From Ancylobacter novellus DSM 506 (GTDB lineage Bacteria; Pseudomonadota; Alphaproteobacteria; Rhizobiales; Xanthobacteraceae): a DNA stretch of 64,000 nt. A model generated the notes under the pieces. It saw nothing but the letters and a program-made list of their open reading frames with translations, ran no database searches and was not told the DNA's origin. Each line of letters opens with the position of its first letter. Within the stretch, counting starts at the first letter, position 1. The stretch is taken from assembly GCF_000092925.1 (NCBI RefSeq), contig NC_014217.1:1860001-1924000 (forward strand), given 5' to 3'. This document shows positions 29,345 to 41,464 of this stretch, in pieces. Both the position numbers and the translations under genes were made by a program.

Positions 29345-30229
29345 TCAGCGTGCCTCCTCGAAGGCCAGCGTGGCGCCGAGAGCCGCCTTCGGCCCCACCA
29401 CGACCAGCCCCTCGATCTCCTCCGCCGCCATGCGCGAGGAGGAGAGGCGCTTGCGTAGCTTCTCGATGTCCGTCACGGCGAAGCGGATGGCGGCGACGCG
29501 CAGCCCCGGCCCGGCCGGCGCGGCGGCGCCGAAGCGGTCGGTGAACAGCGCCGGGCTCATCAGGTCGATGTCGCCGCGCGGCGTCTTGGCGATGTGCCAG
29601 CCCTCCACCGCTCGGCGGAAGCTGGTGTCAGCGAAGACGCTGAGGAACTCGACATGCGCCGCCGGCTCCTCGGCGGTCAGCACCACGCCGGCGACACGGG
29701 CAGTGCCGTTCATGTGCCGCTGCAGGTCCGGCGCCCAGAAATTCTCCGGCATGTGCTGCAGGGAGGTGAAGAAACCGGCGTGAGGCGAGGCCGGGTCGCG
29801 GGCGAAGGCGAGCGAGAACGACACCTCGACCTCCGAGCCGTCGGGCCGCTTGCCCTGGCGGGCGAAGTCGAACTGGTCGAGGCCGCCAAAGCCGGCCTCG
29901 TCGAACTCCGCCTTCTCCACCGCCGGGTCGCCGCCTTCCAGCACGAGCATAGACAGGCCCGGGCCGACCTCGGCGAGGAAATCGCGGTTGAAGGCGCCGA
30001 AGGAGAACTGCGTGCCCTCGTGCGGCGGAATCACCTCCGGCTGGGCGATCTCCAGCAGTTCGACGAAGAAGCCGGGCGTCTGCACCAGCCGGTTGTCGGT
30101 GCCCCAGGGATGCCGGTTGCGCGAGCCGACGGTGAAGCCGAGCGTATCGTAGAGCTCTCCGGCGGCTTCGAGGTCACGGACGGCATGGACGACGTGATCG
30201 AGACCGCGGGCCACGGGCAACTCCTTCAT
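29345..30229 (-). CDS. VOC-superfamily (glyoxalase-like) protein
   Basis: A 294-residue protein with two vicinal-oxygen-chelate type modules. The first begins RGLDHVVHAVRDLEAAGELY (about 8-27), whose His is the usual first metal ligand, and the second runs through RVAGVVLTAEEPAAHVEFL. The family has lyases, dioxygenases and resistance proteins, so the substrate cannot be told. The ATG at 30229 is chosen because the conserved module starts right after it; the frame upstream runs into the repeat region. It is not in an obvious operon. Confidence 0.8.
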   Translation of the reverse strand: MKELPVARGLDHVVHAVRDLEAAGELYDTLGFTVGSRNRHPWGTDNRLVQTPGFFVELLEIAQPEVIPPHEGTQFSFGAFNRDFLAEVGPGLSMLVLEGGDPAVEKAEFDEAGFGGLDQFDFARQGKRPDGSEVEVSFSLAFARDPASPHAGFFTSLQHMPENFWAPDLQRHMNGTARVAGVVLTAEEPAAHVEFLSVFADTSFRRAVEGWHIAKTPRGDIDLMSPALFTDRFGAAAPAGPGLRVAAIRFAVTDIEKLRKRLSSSRMAAEEIEGLVVVGPKAALGATLAFEEAR

Positions 30230-30369
30230 CTCGGGGCACGAGGCGCATGGACGCGCTCGCTCGGGGTGAAGGCGAGGGTGCACGCCGGGGCGGAGGGAAT
30301 CCAGCACCGATTGGCCGCACCGCAGCAGCCTGTGGATAGGGAGAGGCTGCGGTGCGGCTTTCGCGCCAC

Positions 30370-30472
30370 GCCGTCATCCCGGACGGCCGAAGGCCGATCC
30401 GGGATCGTTGTCGGCTATGAGATCGCGGCACGCGATCCCGGTTCTTCGCTGCGCTTCGGCCGGGATGACGGC
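30370..30472. repeat. Intergenic inverted-repeat element, second family
   Basis: Outer arms GCCGTCATCCCGG (30370-30382) and CCGGGATGACGGC (30460-30472) form a perfect 13-base inverted repeat. Inner matching parts GATCCGGGATCG and CGCGATCCCGG lie near the centre, and CGGCCGAAGGCC makes a small hairpin. It sits in the 251-base gap between the VOC gene and pyrG, ending 8 bases before the pyrG stop. It resembles the 19149-19256 element in design but not in sequence. Confidence 0.75.
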
Positions 30473-30480
30473 CTGCCCCC

Positions 30481-32121
<1,641 letters not shown>

Positions 32122-32187
32122 CTAACGGCAAAAACGCGATTCGACGAGTGCCCGTCTTGCCATTCGGACACTCGCCTGTGGGCAAGC

Positions 32188-32211
32188 GAAACGCGGCCCT
32201 CTCGGACCGCG
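32188..32211 (-). terminator. Weak terminator-like hairpin after secG
   Basis: On the minus strand a stem of CGCGGTCC and GGGCCGCG (one G-U pair), with the loop GAGA, starts 7 bases after the secG stop and is followed by TTTC. The T-run is short, so partial read-through into pyrG is likely. Confidence 0.4.
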
Positions 32212-32218
32212 CTTGGGA

Positions 32219-32608
32219 TCACTGCGACTGCGGGACCTGCGGCGCCGCCGGAGCGGCGGGCGGCGCGGGCTGGGCGGCGTTGAGCTGGTCGAGCACGGTG
32301 CCGCCGGGGGCGGGCGCCGCGGGCGTGCCAGGAGCGCCGGGTACGGTCGTCGCGGGGGTGAAGATGGTAGTGGGGCCGCGGCCCCAGCCGGCCAGGATGG
32401 TCAGCGACAGGCTGGTGATGAAGAACAGCGCCGCCAGGATCGCGGTGGCGCGGGTCAGCACGTTGGCGGTGCCGCGGGCGCTGAAGAAGCCGCCGCCACC
32501 ACCGCCGCCACCGATGCCGAGCCCGCCCCCTTCCGAGCGCTGGATCAGCACGACGCCGATCAGGGCCAGCACGACCATGAGATGGATGACGATGATTACG
32601 GTTTGCAT
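32219..32608 (-). CDS. secG: Preprotein translocase subunit SecG
   Basis: Small SecYEG subunit of 129 aa with two membrane helices (about 2-21 and 56-74) and, between them, the conserved Gly-rich loop with SEGGGLGIGGG and GTANVLTRATA. The C-terminus is a Pro/Ala/Gln-rich tail, as in many rhizobia. Inner-membrane protein that assists SecA-driven export. It lies between tpiA and pyrG. Confidence 0.95.
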   Translation of the reverse strand: MQTVIIVIHLMVVLALIGVVLIQRSEGGGLGIGGGGGGGGFFSARGTANVLTRATAILAALFFITSLSLTILAGWGRGPTTIFTPATTVPGAPGTPAAPAPGGTVLDQLNAAQPAPPAAPAAPQVPQSQ

Positions 32609-32725
32609 CTGACGCCTTCGAAATGCTCGTGCCGCGGCAGGCGCACGACGCCGGCCGCAATCTTTGGGCGCGTTCCTACACGATTGCGTCCGGGGTTTCC
32701 AGCCGCCGCGAACCGCACCAATCGG

Positions 32726-33481
32726 CTATAGATAGGCGCGCGCGATGGCGAGAAAAGTGTCGGCCTTCAGACTCGCACCGCCGACCAGCGCGCCATCGAC
32801 GTCGGCGACGGCGAGAATCTCCGCCGCATTCTCCGGTTTGACCGAGCCGCCATAGAGCAGGCGCATGTCGTCGGCGTCGTCGCCGAAGCGCACGCGCAGC
32901 TCGGCGCGGATCACGCCGTGCATCTCCTCGATGTCGCCGAGGGTCGGCGTCCGGCCGGTGCCGATGGCCCAGACCGGCTCATAGGCGATGACGGTGTTCG
33001 CCGCCGTGGCGCCGTCGGGCAGCGAGCCGGAGAGCTGGCTGCGCACCACGTCGAGTGCCCGGAAGGCGTCGCGTTCGGCATGGGTTTCGCCTACGCAGAG
33101 GATGGCGGTGAGGCTGGCGCGCCAGGCGGCAAGCACCTTGGCGCGCGCCATGGCGTCGGTCTCGTTGTGGTCGGCGCGGCGCTCGGAATGGCCGAGAATG
33201 ACGGCGACGGCGCCGGTGTCGGCGATCATCTCGGCAGCGATGTCGCCGGTATACGCGCCGCTTTCCTTGGCGTGGCAGTCCTGCCCGCCTATGCCGATCC
33301 GCGTGCCGAGCGCGGCGACGGCGAGCGTCGACATCAGCGTCGCCGGCGGACAGACGAGAAGGTCGACCTTGGCCTTCAGCGCGGCATCATAACCTGCGGC
33401 GATGCGGCCGAACTCCGCCACCGAGGCCTTGAGGCCGTGCATCTTCCAGTTTCCCGCTACCAGCGGACGACGCTTGGACAT
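32726..33481 (-). CDS. tpiA: Triosephosphate isomerase
   Basis: Interconverts dihydroxyacetone phosphate and glyceraldehyde-3-phosphate. It is 251 aa. The active-site residues are visible: Lys13 in GNWKMHG, His98 in LGHSERR and Glu168 in [10 protein letters not shown]. The ATG at 33481 agrees with the family start. It is divergent from ppiD and upstream of secG and pyrG. Confidence 0.98.
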   Translation of the reverse strand: MSKRRPLVAGNWKMHGLKASVAEFGRIAAGYDAALKAKVDLLVCPPATLMSTLAVAALGTRIGIGGQDCHAKESGAYTGDIAAEMIADTGAVAVILGHSERRADHNETDAMARAKVLAAWRASLTAILCVGETHAERDAFRALDVVRSQLSGSLPDGATAANTVIAYEPVWAIGTGRTPTLGDIEEMHGVIRAELRVRFGDDADDMRLLYGGSVKPENAAEILAVADVDGALVGGASLKADTFLAIARAYL

Positions 33482-33583
33482 ATGCCCCTCACCCTTCGTC
33501 GCGAACTCTTCACAAAGGCCACATAGCAGACTGACCGGGCGTTAACAGAGCTTTGAACCGCGGGCAAATGGCGCATGGTGCCG

Positions 33584-33612
33584 TTGCGGCGCGCCGGGCG
33601 CCTCCCTATTAT
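33584..33612 (+). promoter_or_regulatory. Sigma-70-like promoter for ppiD and the trp genes
   Basis: TTGCGG (33584-33589) is followed by a 17-base spacer and TATTAT (33607-33612), predicting a start near 33619 and a leader of about 50 bases before the ppiD ATG. The TATTAT box stands out in a G+C-rich gap. Because trpE follows ppiD by 13 bases, the same promoter could feed trpE. Confidence 0.5.
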
Positions 33613-33667
33613 GCGCGCCTTTCGCGCGCCGGGCCTGTCGCCCGCACGACGCCAGACGAGAACCCAA

Positions 33668-35557
33668 ATGCTTGAGACGCTGCGCAAGAGCGCTTCCGGA
33701 ATAGTCGCCAAGATCCTGATGGGACTGCTCATTGTGAGCTTCGGCATATGGGGTATCGCCGACGTGTTCCGTGGCTTCGGCAGCCAGACGCTGGCGACCA
33801 TCGGCGACACCGAGATCACCGTTCCGGAATTCCGCCAGCTCTACCAGCAGCGCCTGCAGCAGGTCAGCCAGCAGCTCAAGCGCGGCATCACGCCCGAGCA
33901 GGCGCGCGCCTTCGGCATCCCCGACCAGCTTCTCCAGGAGCAGCTCGCGGAAGCGGCGCTGAACGACCAGGCGAAGTCGCTGGGCCTCGCGCTGTCGGAT
34001 GCCGAGATTGCCCGGCGGGTGCAGAGCAACCCGTCCTTCTTCGGCCCGGGCGGCAGCTTCGACCCGAACTATTTCAACCAGTTGCTGCGCTCCAACGGCT
34101 TCACCGAGGCGCGCTTCGTCGAAGCCGAGCGCGGCCTTGCCGTGCGCCAGCAGCTTATCCAGTCGCTTGGCGGCGGCGTGACCGTTCCCCAGGTGCTGAA
34201 GGACGCCCTCGCCCGCTATGAGAGCGAGGAGCGCTCGGTCAATTACGCCATGCTGACCGCCCACGCCCTGCCGGCGCTGGCGGAGCCGTCCGACGAGGAG
34301 CTGCGCAAGTTCTTCGACGAGCGCAAGATCGCCTTCCGCGCACCGGAATACCGCAAGGTCTCGGTGCTGGTGCTTACCCCGGAAGCCCTCGCGAACAGCG
34401 AGAGCATCTCCGACGCCGATGTCGAGGCCGCCTACAAGGCGAATCTCGCCTCCTACGGCACGCCGGAGAAGCGCGTGGTGCAGCAGATCGTGTTCCCGAA
34501 CGAGCAGGAAGCTGCCGCCGCGGCCGCCCGCATCACGGCGGGCACGCCCTTCGCCGACATAATCGCCGAGCGCAAGCTGGAGGCGAAGGATGTCGAACTC
34601 GGCGACGTCACCCGCGCCGACATCTTCGACAAGGCGGTGGCGGATGCCGCCTTCGCGCTGGCGCCCGACGCTACCAGCGGGGTGGTCGCCGGCCGCTTCG
34701 GCCCGGTGATCGTGCATGTCGGCACCGTCACACCCGGCACGACGAAGCCGCTGACCGAGGTCGCGGGCCAGATTCGCACCCAGCTTCAGCTCGACACCGC
34801 CCGCCGCGCGGTGCTGACGAAGTACGACCAGATCGAGGACGAGCGCGCCGGCGGCGCCATGCTCGCCGAGATCGCCTCCAAGGCCGGAATCCCCGTCCAG
34901 AGCTTCGACACCAACATCCAGGGCCAGACGCCGGACGGCTCGTCCATCCCGTCCATCCCCGGCCGCGCGGAAGTGCTGCGCGGCGCCTTCGCCGCCGATG
35001 TCGGCTCCGACAACGACCCCGTCCAGCTACCGCAGAATGGCGGTTATGTCTGGTTCGCCGTCGACGGCATCACCGCGCCGCGCGACCGCACCTTCGAGGA
35101 GGCGCGCGCGCAGGTGCTCGACCGCTGGAAGCAGGACCAGACCGCGCAGGCGCTCGACAAGAAGGTCGAGGACATCAAGGCCAAGGTCGCGGGCGGCGAA
35201 GCCTTCGACAAGGCCGTGACCGACGCCGGTCTCGAATTGCGCGCCGCCAACGGCCTGCGCCGCGGCCGCGCCGCCGACGGCGTGCCCCAGGACATCCTCG
35301 AAGCGGTGTTCGAGACCCCGCAGGGCCAGGTCGGCTCTTCCCTCGCCGAGGGCGGCGAGAGCCGCCTGCTGTTCCAGGTGCTGCGCGTCAGCGTGCCGCC
35401 GGCGGCGACGCAGGACGAGAAGCTGCTCTCCGACGTGCGCCAGAGCCTCGAGAACGACCTGATGACCGAATATGTCGTCGAGCTGCAGGGACAGCTCGGC
35501 CCCCGCATCAACCGCGCCGCGCTCGACCAGATCGTCGGCACCGACGCGGTCAACTGA
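33668..35557 (+). CDS. ppiD: PpiD-like peptidyl-prolyl cis-trans isomerase
   Basis: Periplasmic folding factor of 629 aa anchored by one N-terminal helix (about 15-32, ILMGLLIVSFGIWGIADVF). A SurA-N type chaperone domain follows (about 35-190), with a parvulin-like region around 270-370 and a long C-terminal part. The parvulin domain is poorly conserved in this family and often catalytically weak. The ATG at 33668 puts the anchor at the N-terminus. It is upstream of trpE with only 13 bases between them, an arrangement found in other Rhizobiales. Confidence 0.9.
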   Translation: MLETLRKSASGIVAKILMGLLIVSFGIWGIADVFRGFGSQTLATIGDTEITVPEFRQLYQQRLQQVSQQLKRGITPEQARAFGIPDQLLQEQLAEAALNDQAKSLGLALSDAEIARRVQSNPSFFGPGGSFDPNYFNQLLRSNGFTEARFVEAERGLAVRQQLIQSLGGGVTVPQVLKDALARYESEERSVNYAMLTAHALPALAEPSDEELRKFFDERKIAFRAPEYRKVSVLVLTPEALANSESISDADVEAAYKANLASYGTPEKRVVQQIVFPNEQEAAAAAARITAGTPFADIIAERKLEAKDVELGDVTRADIFDKAVADAAFALAPDATSGVVAGRFGPVIVHVGTVTPGTTKPLTEVAGQIRTQLQLDTARRAVLTKYDQIEDERAGGAMLAEIASKAGIPVQSFDTNIQGQTPDGSSIPSIPGRAEVLRGAFAADVGSDNDPVQLPQNGGYVWFAVDGITAPRDRTFEEARAQVLDRWKQDQTAQALDKKVEDIKAKVAGGEAFDKAVTDAGLELRAANGLRRGRAADGVPQDILEAVFETPQGQVGSSLAEGGESRLLFQVLRVSVPPAATQDEKLLSDVRQSLENDLMTEYVVELQGQLGPRINRAALDQIVGTDAVN

Positions 35558-35570
35558 TCGGGGACCACGC

Positions 35571-37085
35571 ATGAGCCTGACACCCGACGAAGCGGACTTC
35601 GCGAGCGCCTATGCGCGCGGCGAGGCGCAGGTGGTCACCACCACGCTGATCGCCGACCTTGAAACGCCGGTCTCGGCCTTCCTCAAGATCGCCGGCGAGA
35701 AGCCGAACAGCTTCCTGCTCGAATCCGTCGAGGGCGGCGCCACGCGCGGGCGCTACTCGATGATCGGCATCGAGCCGGACGTGATCTGGCGCTGCCGCGG
35801 CGACGCTGCCGAGATCAACCGGCGCGCCGCCACCGACGCCGAAGCCTTCGAGCCCTGCCCCGACAAGCCGCTCGTCTCGCTGCGCAAGCTGGTCGAGGAA
35901 TCGCGCATCCACCTGCCCGTGGGCGCCCCGCCCATGGCGGCGGGCGTGTTCGGCTATCTCGGCTACGACATGGTCAGGCAGATGGAACGCCTGCCGCAGG
36001 CCAAGCCCGACATACTCGGCGTGCCGGACGCGATCTTCATCCGCCCGACGGCGATGGTGGTGTTCGACGCCGTGCGCGACGAGATCACCCTCGTCACGCC
36101 GGTGCGGCCGGAGGCAGGCGTCTCCGCGAGCGCGGCCTACGAGAAGGCGCGCGAGCGGCTGGAGCGCATCGGCGCGGCGCTCGACAGCGCCCTGCCCAAT
36201 TTGCCGGCCGAGGATGCCTTCCATCAGGTCGTGGCGCCACAGTCTAACACCGCGCCGGACACCTATCGCGCGATGGTGGAGCGGGCAAAGGAATACATCC
36301 GCGCCGGCGACATCTTCCAGGTGGTGCTCTCCCAGCGCTTCGAGGCGCCCTTCACCCTGCCGCCCTTCTCGCTCTACCGCTCGCTGCGGCGGGTCAACCC
36401 GGCGCCGTTCCTGGTCTATTTCAACTTCGGCGGCTTCTCGCTGGTGTGCTCCTCGCCGGAGATCCTGGTCCGGCTGCGCGACAACACCGTCACCATCCGC
36501 CCCATCGCCGGCACCCGTCGACGCGGCGCCACTCCGCATGAGGACAAGGCGCTGGAGGATGAGCTGCTGGCCGATCCGAAGGAGCGCGCCGAACACCTGA
36601 TGCTGCTCGACCTCGGGCGCAACGATGTCGGCCGCGTCTCCAAGATCGGCTCGGTGCATGTGACGGACAGCTTCTTCATCGAGCGCTATAGTCAGGTGAT
36701 GCACATCGTCTCCAACGTCGAGGGCGAGCTCGACGTGCGCCACGACGCGCTCGATGCGCTCGCCGCCGGCTTCCCCGCCGGCACGGTCTCCGGCGCCCCG
36801 AAGGTGCGGGCGATGGAGATCATCGACGAGCTGGAATCCGACAAGCGCGGCATCTATGCCGGCGCCATCGGCTATTTCGGCGCCGATGGGGAGATGGACA
36901 CCTGCATCGTGCTGCGTACCGCGGTGGTGAAGGACGGGCGCATGTACGTCCAGGCCGGCGCCGGCATCGTCTACGACTCCGTGCCGGAGAGCGAGCAGCA
37001 GGAATGCGTCAACAAGGCCAAGGCGCTGTTCCGCGCCGGCGAGGAGGCGGTGCGCTTCGCCGCCCGGGCGGGACGAGCCCAGTGA
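35571..37085 (+). CDS. trpE: Anthranilate synthase component I
   Basis: Uses chorismate and ammonia from TrpG to make anthranilate, the first tryptophan step. It is 504 aa. The N-terminal LLESVEGG belongs to the tryptophan feedback site, and the chorismate-binding part has PAPFLVYFNFGGFSLVCSSP, PIAGTRRRG, HLMLLDLGRNDVGRVS and VSGAPKVRAMEIID. It is separate from TrpG here, unlike the trpE(G) fusion of Rhizobium and Sinorhizobium. The stop TGA at 37083-37085 overlaps an ATG of a short Trp-containing ORF. Confidence 0.98.
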   Translation: MSLTPDEADFASAYARGEAQVVTTTLIADLETPVSAFLKIAGEKPNSFLLESVEGGATRGRYSMIGIEPDVIWRCRGDAAEINRRAATDAEAFEPCPDKPLVSLRKLVEESRIHLPVGAPPMAAGVFGYLGYDMVRQMERLPQAKPDILGVPDAIFIRPTAMVVFDAVRDEITLVTPVRPEAGVSASAAYEKARERLERIGAALDSALPNLPAEDAFHQVVAPQSNTAPDTYRAMVERAKEYIRAGDIFQVVLSQRFEAPFTLPPFSLYRSLRRVNPAPFLVYFNFGGFSLVCSSPEILVRLRDNTVTIRPIAGTRRRGATPHEDKALEDELLADPKERAEHLMLLDLGRNDVGRVSKIGSVHVTDSFFIERYSQVMHIVSNVEGELDVRHDALDALAAGFPAGTVSGAPKVRAMEIIDELESDKRGIYAGAIGYFGADGEMDTCIVLRTAVVKDGRMYVQAGAGIVYDSVPESEQQECVNKAKALFRAGEEAVRFAARAGRAQ

Positions 37086-37171
37086 TGATGATGGGAAGGG
37101 CGCGACAGGAGCGATGGCGGGGCTGGCGATAATCCTTGTCGCCGGACGGCGCGGCTTGACCCGGCGCCGTC
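37085..37171 (+). promoter_or_regulatory. Candidate Trp leader ORF and hairpins upstream of trpG
   Basis: A 15-codon ORF (37085-37132, ending in TAA) starts with ATG overlapping the trpE stop (TGATG). It contains two Trp codons, at 37115 and 37124. A 7-base-pair stem (37123-37129 with 37139-37145, one G-U) covers the second Trp codon. A further 8-base-pair stem GACGGCGC/GCGCCGTC (37145-37152, 37164-37171) shares base 37145, so the two compete. The T-run is weak (CTTTT, 20 bases on). This fits a transcription or translation attenuator, but chance is possible. Confidence 0.3.
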
Positions 37172-37219
37172 ACTCCCCCTAGAGCTTTTGAGCCGGCCAG
37201 ACCGGCGTATGGACGCGCG

Positions 37220-37828
37220 ATGATCCTTCTCGTCGACAATTACGACAGCTTCACCTGGAACCTCGTCCACTATCTCGGTGGACTCGGGGTCGAGGTGGAA
37301 GTGCGCCGCAACGACACCCTCACCGTGGACGAGGCCCTGGCGCTCAAGCCCGAGGCCATCGTCATCTCTCCCGGTCCGGCCACGCCGAACGAAGCCGGCA
37401 TCTGCCTCGACCTCATCTCCCGCGCCGCCGGCGAGGGCGTGCCGGTGTTCGGCGTCTGCCTCGGCCACCAGGCCATCGGCCAGGTGTTCGGGGGCGACGT
37501 CGTCCGCGCCCCGCTGCCGATCCACGGCAAGCTGTCCGAGGTGAAGCACAAGGGCGAAGGCGTGTTCCGCGGCATCAACGGCCCGTTCAAGGCGACGCGC
37601 TACCACTCGCTGGTGGTCAAGCGCGACACGCTGCCGGCCGACCTCACTGTTACCGCCGAGACCGATGACGGGCTGATCATGGGCCTGTCGCACAAGGCGC
37701 TGCCGGTGCACGGGGTGCAGTTCCACCCCGAAAGCATCGCCTCCGAGCACGGCAAGACCATATTGAAGAACTTCCTCGACCTGGCGCGGGCGTGGAACGC
37801 CGGCCCGGGACGGAAGCGGGCGGCGTAA
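37220..37828 (+). CDS. trpG: Anthranilate synthase component II (glutamine amidotransferase)
   Basis: Glutaminase that supplies ammonia to TrpE. It is 202 aa. The class-I site is complete: nucleophile Cys80 in [10 protein letters not shown], and His-Glu in [10 protein letters not shown]. The start [19 protein letters not shown] is typical. It lies 134 bases after trpE and 21 bases before trpD. This protein may also serve para-aminobenzoate synthase (PabA role) when no separate pabA exists, which cannot be judged here. Confidence 0.97.
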   Translation: MILLVDNYDSFTWNLVHYLGGLGVEVEVRRNDTLTVDEALALKPEAIVISPGPATPNEAGICLDLISRAAGEGVPVFGVCLGHQAIGQVFGGDVVRAPLPIHGKLSEVKHKGEGVFRGINGPFKATRYHSLVVKRDTLPADLTVTAETDDGLIMGLSHKALPVHGVQFHPESIASEHGKTILKNFLDLARAWNAGPGRKRAA

Positions 37829-37849
37829 GCGCGGGGAACCGGGGGACAC

Positions 37850-38875
<1,026 letters not shown>

Positions 38876-38884
38876 CGGACAGAC

Positions 38885-39697
38885 ATGGCCGACATTCTCG
38901 AGCGCATCGCCGCCTATAAGCGCGAGGAGATCGCGGCCGCCAAGCAGGCGCGCCCGCTCGTCGAGGTGCGCGCCGCCGCCGAGGCCGCCGACGCGCCGCG
39001 CGGCTTCCTGAAGGCCATCGAGGCGAAGATCGCCGCCGGCCGCACCGCGCTGATCGCCGAGATCAAGAAGGCGAGTCCGTCCAAGGGGCTGATCCGTCCC
39101 GATTTCGATCCGCCGTCGCTTGCCGCCGCTTATGAGGCCGGCGGCGCGGCGTGCCTGTCGGTGCTCACCGACACGCCGTCCTTCCAGGGCGCGCCGGAAT
39201 ATCTCGTCGCGGCGCGGGCCGCCTGCGCGCTGCCGGCGCTGCGCAAGGATTTCATGCACGACACCTATCAGGTGTTCGAGGCGCGCAGCTGGGGCGCCGA
39301 CTGCATCCTCGTCATCATGGCCTCGGTCGACGACGCGCTGGCGCTCGACCTCGTCGAGACGGCGCATGGCCTCGGCATGGATGCCCTCGTCGAGGTGCAT
39401 TCGGATGACGAGCTCGACCGCGCGCTGAAGCTCCCGGCGAAGCTGGTCGGCATCAACAACCGCGACCTTCGGACTTTCGAAGTCACGCTCGCCACCTCCG
39501 AACGGCTGGCGCCGCGCGTCCCGGCCGACCGGGTGATCGTCGGCGAGAGCGGCATCTTCACGCCGGATGACGTCGCCCGCCTCGCCAAGGTGAACATTGA
39601 CACCATCCTCGTTGGCGAGAGCCTGATGCGGCAGGCCGACGTGGCGGCGGCGACCCGCGCCCTGCTCGCCCCTCCTGCCCTGCGCGCCGCAGGCTGA
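38885..39697 (+). CDS. trpC: Indole-3-glycerol-phosphate synthase
   Basis: Closes the indole ring from carboxyphenylaminodeoxyribulose phosphate. It is a 270-residue TIM barrel. The N-terminal helix region [17 protein letters not shown] and the catalytic [11 protein letters not shown] are typical, with [16 protein letters not shown] and [12 protein letters not shown] further on. It is not fused to TrpF; trpF, trpB and trpA are not in the window. It is followed by moaC after 3 bases. Confidence 0.98.
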   Translation: MADILERIAAYKREEIAAAKQARPLVEVRAAAEAADAPRGFLKAIEAKIAAGRTALIAEIKKASPSKGLIRPDFDPPSLAAAYEAGGAACLSVLTDTPSFQGAPEYLVAARAACALPALRKDFMHDTYQVFEARSWGADCILVIMASVDDALALDLVETAHGLGMDALVEVHSDDELDRALKLPAKLVGINNRDLRTFEVTLATSERLAPRVPADRVIVGESGIFTPDDVARLAKVNIDTILVGESLMRQADVAAATRALLAPPALRAAG

Positions 39698-39700
39698 GCG

Positions 39701-40186
39701 ATGGCGGACGAACCCCGCCTGACCCATCTCGACGCCGCCGGCGCCGCCAACATGGTCGACGTCGCCGACAAGGCCGTCACCGACCGCATCGCCGTCGCCG
39801 AGGGCGCGGTGCGGATGAAGGCCGAGACGCTCGACCTCATCCTTTCCGGCAACGCCAAGAAGGGCGACGTCATCGGCACGGCGCGCCTCGCCGGCATCAT
39901 GGCGGCCAAGCGCACGCATGAACTGATCCCTCTCTGCCACGCGTTGCTGCTCTCCAAGGTGGCGGTGGAGATCGAGCCCGATTCTGCCCTGCCCGGCCTC
40001 GTGGTGCGGGCGACGGTGCGCACCACCGGCCAGACCGGCGTGGAGATGGAGGCGCTCACCGCCGTCTCCGTCGCCTGCCTCACCGTTTACGACATGGCCA
40101 AGGCGGTCGATCGCTTCATGCGCATCGAGAATGTGCGGCTGCTGGAAAAATCCGGCGGCCGTTCCGGCCACTGGCAGGGCGAGTAG
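39701..40186 (+). CDS. moaC: Cyclic pyranopterin monophosphate synthase
   Basis: Second enzyme of molybdenum-cofactor synthesis, acting with MoaA to form cyclic pyranopterin monophosphate. It is 161 aa. Typical sequences are [36 protein letters not shown] and [20 protein letters not shown]. The gene begins 3 bases after trpC and precedes moeA by 6 bases. The trpC-moaC-moeA-lexA order is a widespread feature of alphaproteobacteria. Confidence 0.98.
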   Translation: MADEPRLTHLDAAGAANMVDVADKAVTDRIAVAEGAVRMKAETLDLILSGNAKKGDVIGTARLAGIMAAKRTHELIPLCHALLLSKVAVEIEPDSALPGLVVRATVRTTGQTGVEMEALTAVSVACLTVYDMAKAVDRFMRIENVRLLEKSGGRSGHWQGE

Positions 40187-40192
40187 CACATC

Positions 40193-41407
40193 ATGGCCCT
40201 GATGCCCGTCGAGGAGGCGCTGGCCCTCCTGCTCGCCGCCGCCGGGCCGATTGGCAGCGAAAATGTCCCGCTGGAGGAAGCCGCCGGCCGGGTGCTCGCC
40301 GCCCCGGTGATCGCCCGCCGCACCACGCCCGGCGCTGACGTCTCGGCGATGGACGGCTATGCGCTGCGCGCCGCCGACGCTGCTACCGTCCCCGCTACGC
40401 TGCGGCTGATCGGCGAATCCGCCGCCGGCCGGCCCTTTGCCGGTACGGTCGAGCCGGGCACGACGGTGCGCCTGTTCACCGGCGCGGTGGTTCCCGATGG
40501 CGCCGACGCCATCGTCATCCAGGAGGACACGCGCCGCGACGGCGATCTCGTCACCATGAACGAAGCGCCCACACCCGGCCGGCATATCCGCCCTGCAGGC
40601 GGCGACTTCGCCAGTGGCGAGACGCTGCTGGAGACCGGCCACAAGCTGCGCGCCCGCGACCTCGCGCTGGTCGCCGCCGCCGATGTCGCCGAGGTGAGCG
40701 TCGCACGCCGTCCCCGCGTGGCCCTGCTCTCCACCGGCGACGAACTGGTGCGGCCCGGGACGGGCGCTCGGGCCCATCAAGTTATCGTCTCCAACATCTA
40801 TTCCATCGCCGCGCTCGCGCGGGCTGCCGGCGCCGAGGTCACGGATCTCGGCGTGCTGCCCGACGAGATGGCGGCGACGCAGGCCGGCATGCGCGCGGCG
40901 CTCGACGGCGGTTTCGACGTGCTGGTGACCACCGGCGGCGCCTCGGTCGGCGACCATGACCTCGTCGCCCCGGCGCTCACGGCGCAGGGCGTCACCCTCG
41001 CCGTGCACAAGATCGCCCTGCGCCCCGGCAAGCCGCTGATGTTCGGACGCAGCAGGCGGACGCAAGTCCTTGGATTACCGGGCAACCCGGTCTCCGCCCA
41101 TGTCTGCGCCACGCTCTTCCTCCTGCCCCTTCTGAAGAAGCTGCAGGGGCTCGACGTGCCGGCGGCGACCGAACTCCAGCCGGCCATCCTTGGCAGTGAC
41201 GTGAAGGCCAACGAGCAGCGCATGGATTTCATGCGCGCCGAGATCGTCGGCCGCGAGGGCGGCCTGCCCGTGGTGCGCCCCCTGCCCGTGCAGGACAGCT
41301 CCATGCTGCGCAACCTCGCCCGCGCCGACGTGCTGCTGGTGCGCCGCCCGCATGCGCCGCCTGCCAAGGCCGGGGAACCCTGCGAGATTCTGCCGCTCGA
41401 GGATTGA
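40193..41407 (+). CDS. moeA: Molybdopterin molybdenumtransferase
   Basis: Inserts molybdate into adenylated molybdopterin. It is 404 aa. Domains in order are a MoeA N-terminal part (AMDGYALRAAD), a MoCF/MogA-like domain (ALLSTGDELV, TTGGASVGDHD, RPGKPLMFGR, GLPGNPVSAHV) and a C-terminal beta domain. It is last in the trpGDC-moaC-moeA unit. A 57-base gap leads to hpxZ. Confidence 0.97.
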   Translation: MALMPVEEALALLLAAAGPIGSENVPLEEAAGRVLAAPVIARRTTPGADVSAMDGYALRAADAATVPATLRLIGESAAGRPFAGTVEPGTTVRLFTGAVVPDGADAIVIQEDTRRDGDLVTMNEAPTPGRHIRPAGGDFASGETLLETGHKLRARDLALVAAADVAEVSVARRPRVALLSTGDELVRPGTGARAHQVIVSNIYSIAALARAAGAEVTDLGVLPDEMAATQAGMRAALDGGFDVLVTTGGASVGDHDLVAPALTAQGVTLAVHKIALRPGKPLMFGRSRRTQVLGLPGNPVSAHVCATLFLLPLLKKLQGLDVPAATELQPAILGSDVKANEQRMDFMRAEIVGREGGLPVVRPLPVQDSSMLRNLARADVLLVRRPHAPPAKAGEPCEILPLED

Positions 41408-41464
41408 CCCCGCCGCCCGCTGCCTGTGTGCTCGCTTATCGATTTATCGCGGGGAACAGGGCGG

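Noticed and set aside
37114..37182. Second short ORF (ATG at 37114, ending at TAG) in the trpE-trpG gap
   Set aside because: The AGGAG before it is only two bases from the ATG, too close to work, and its product has no Trp codons or domain.
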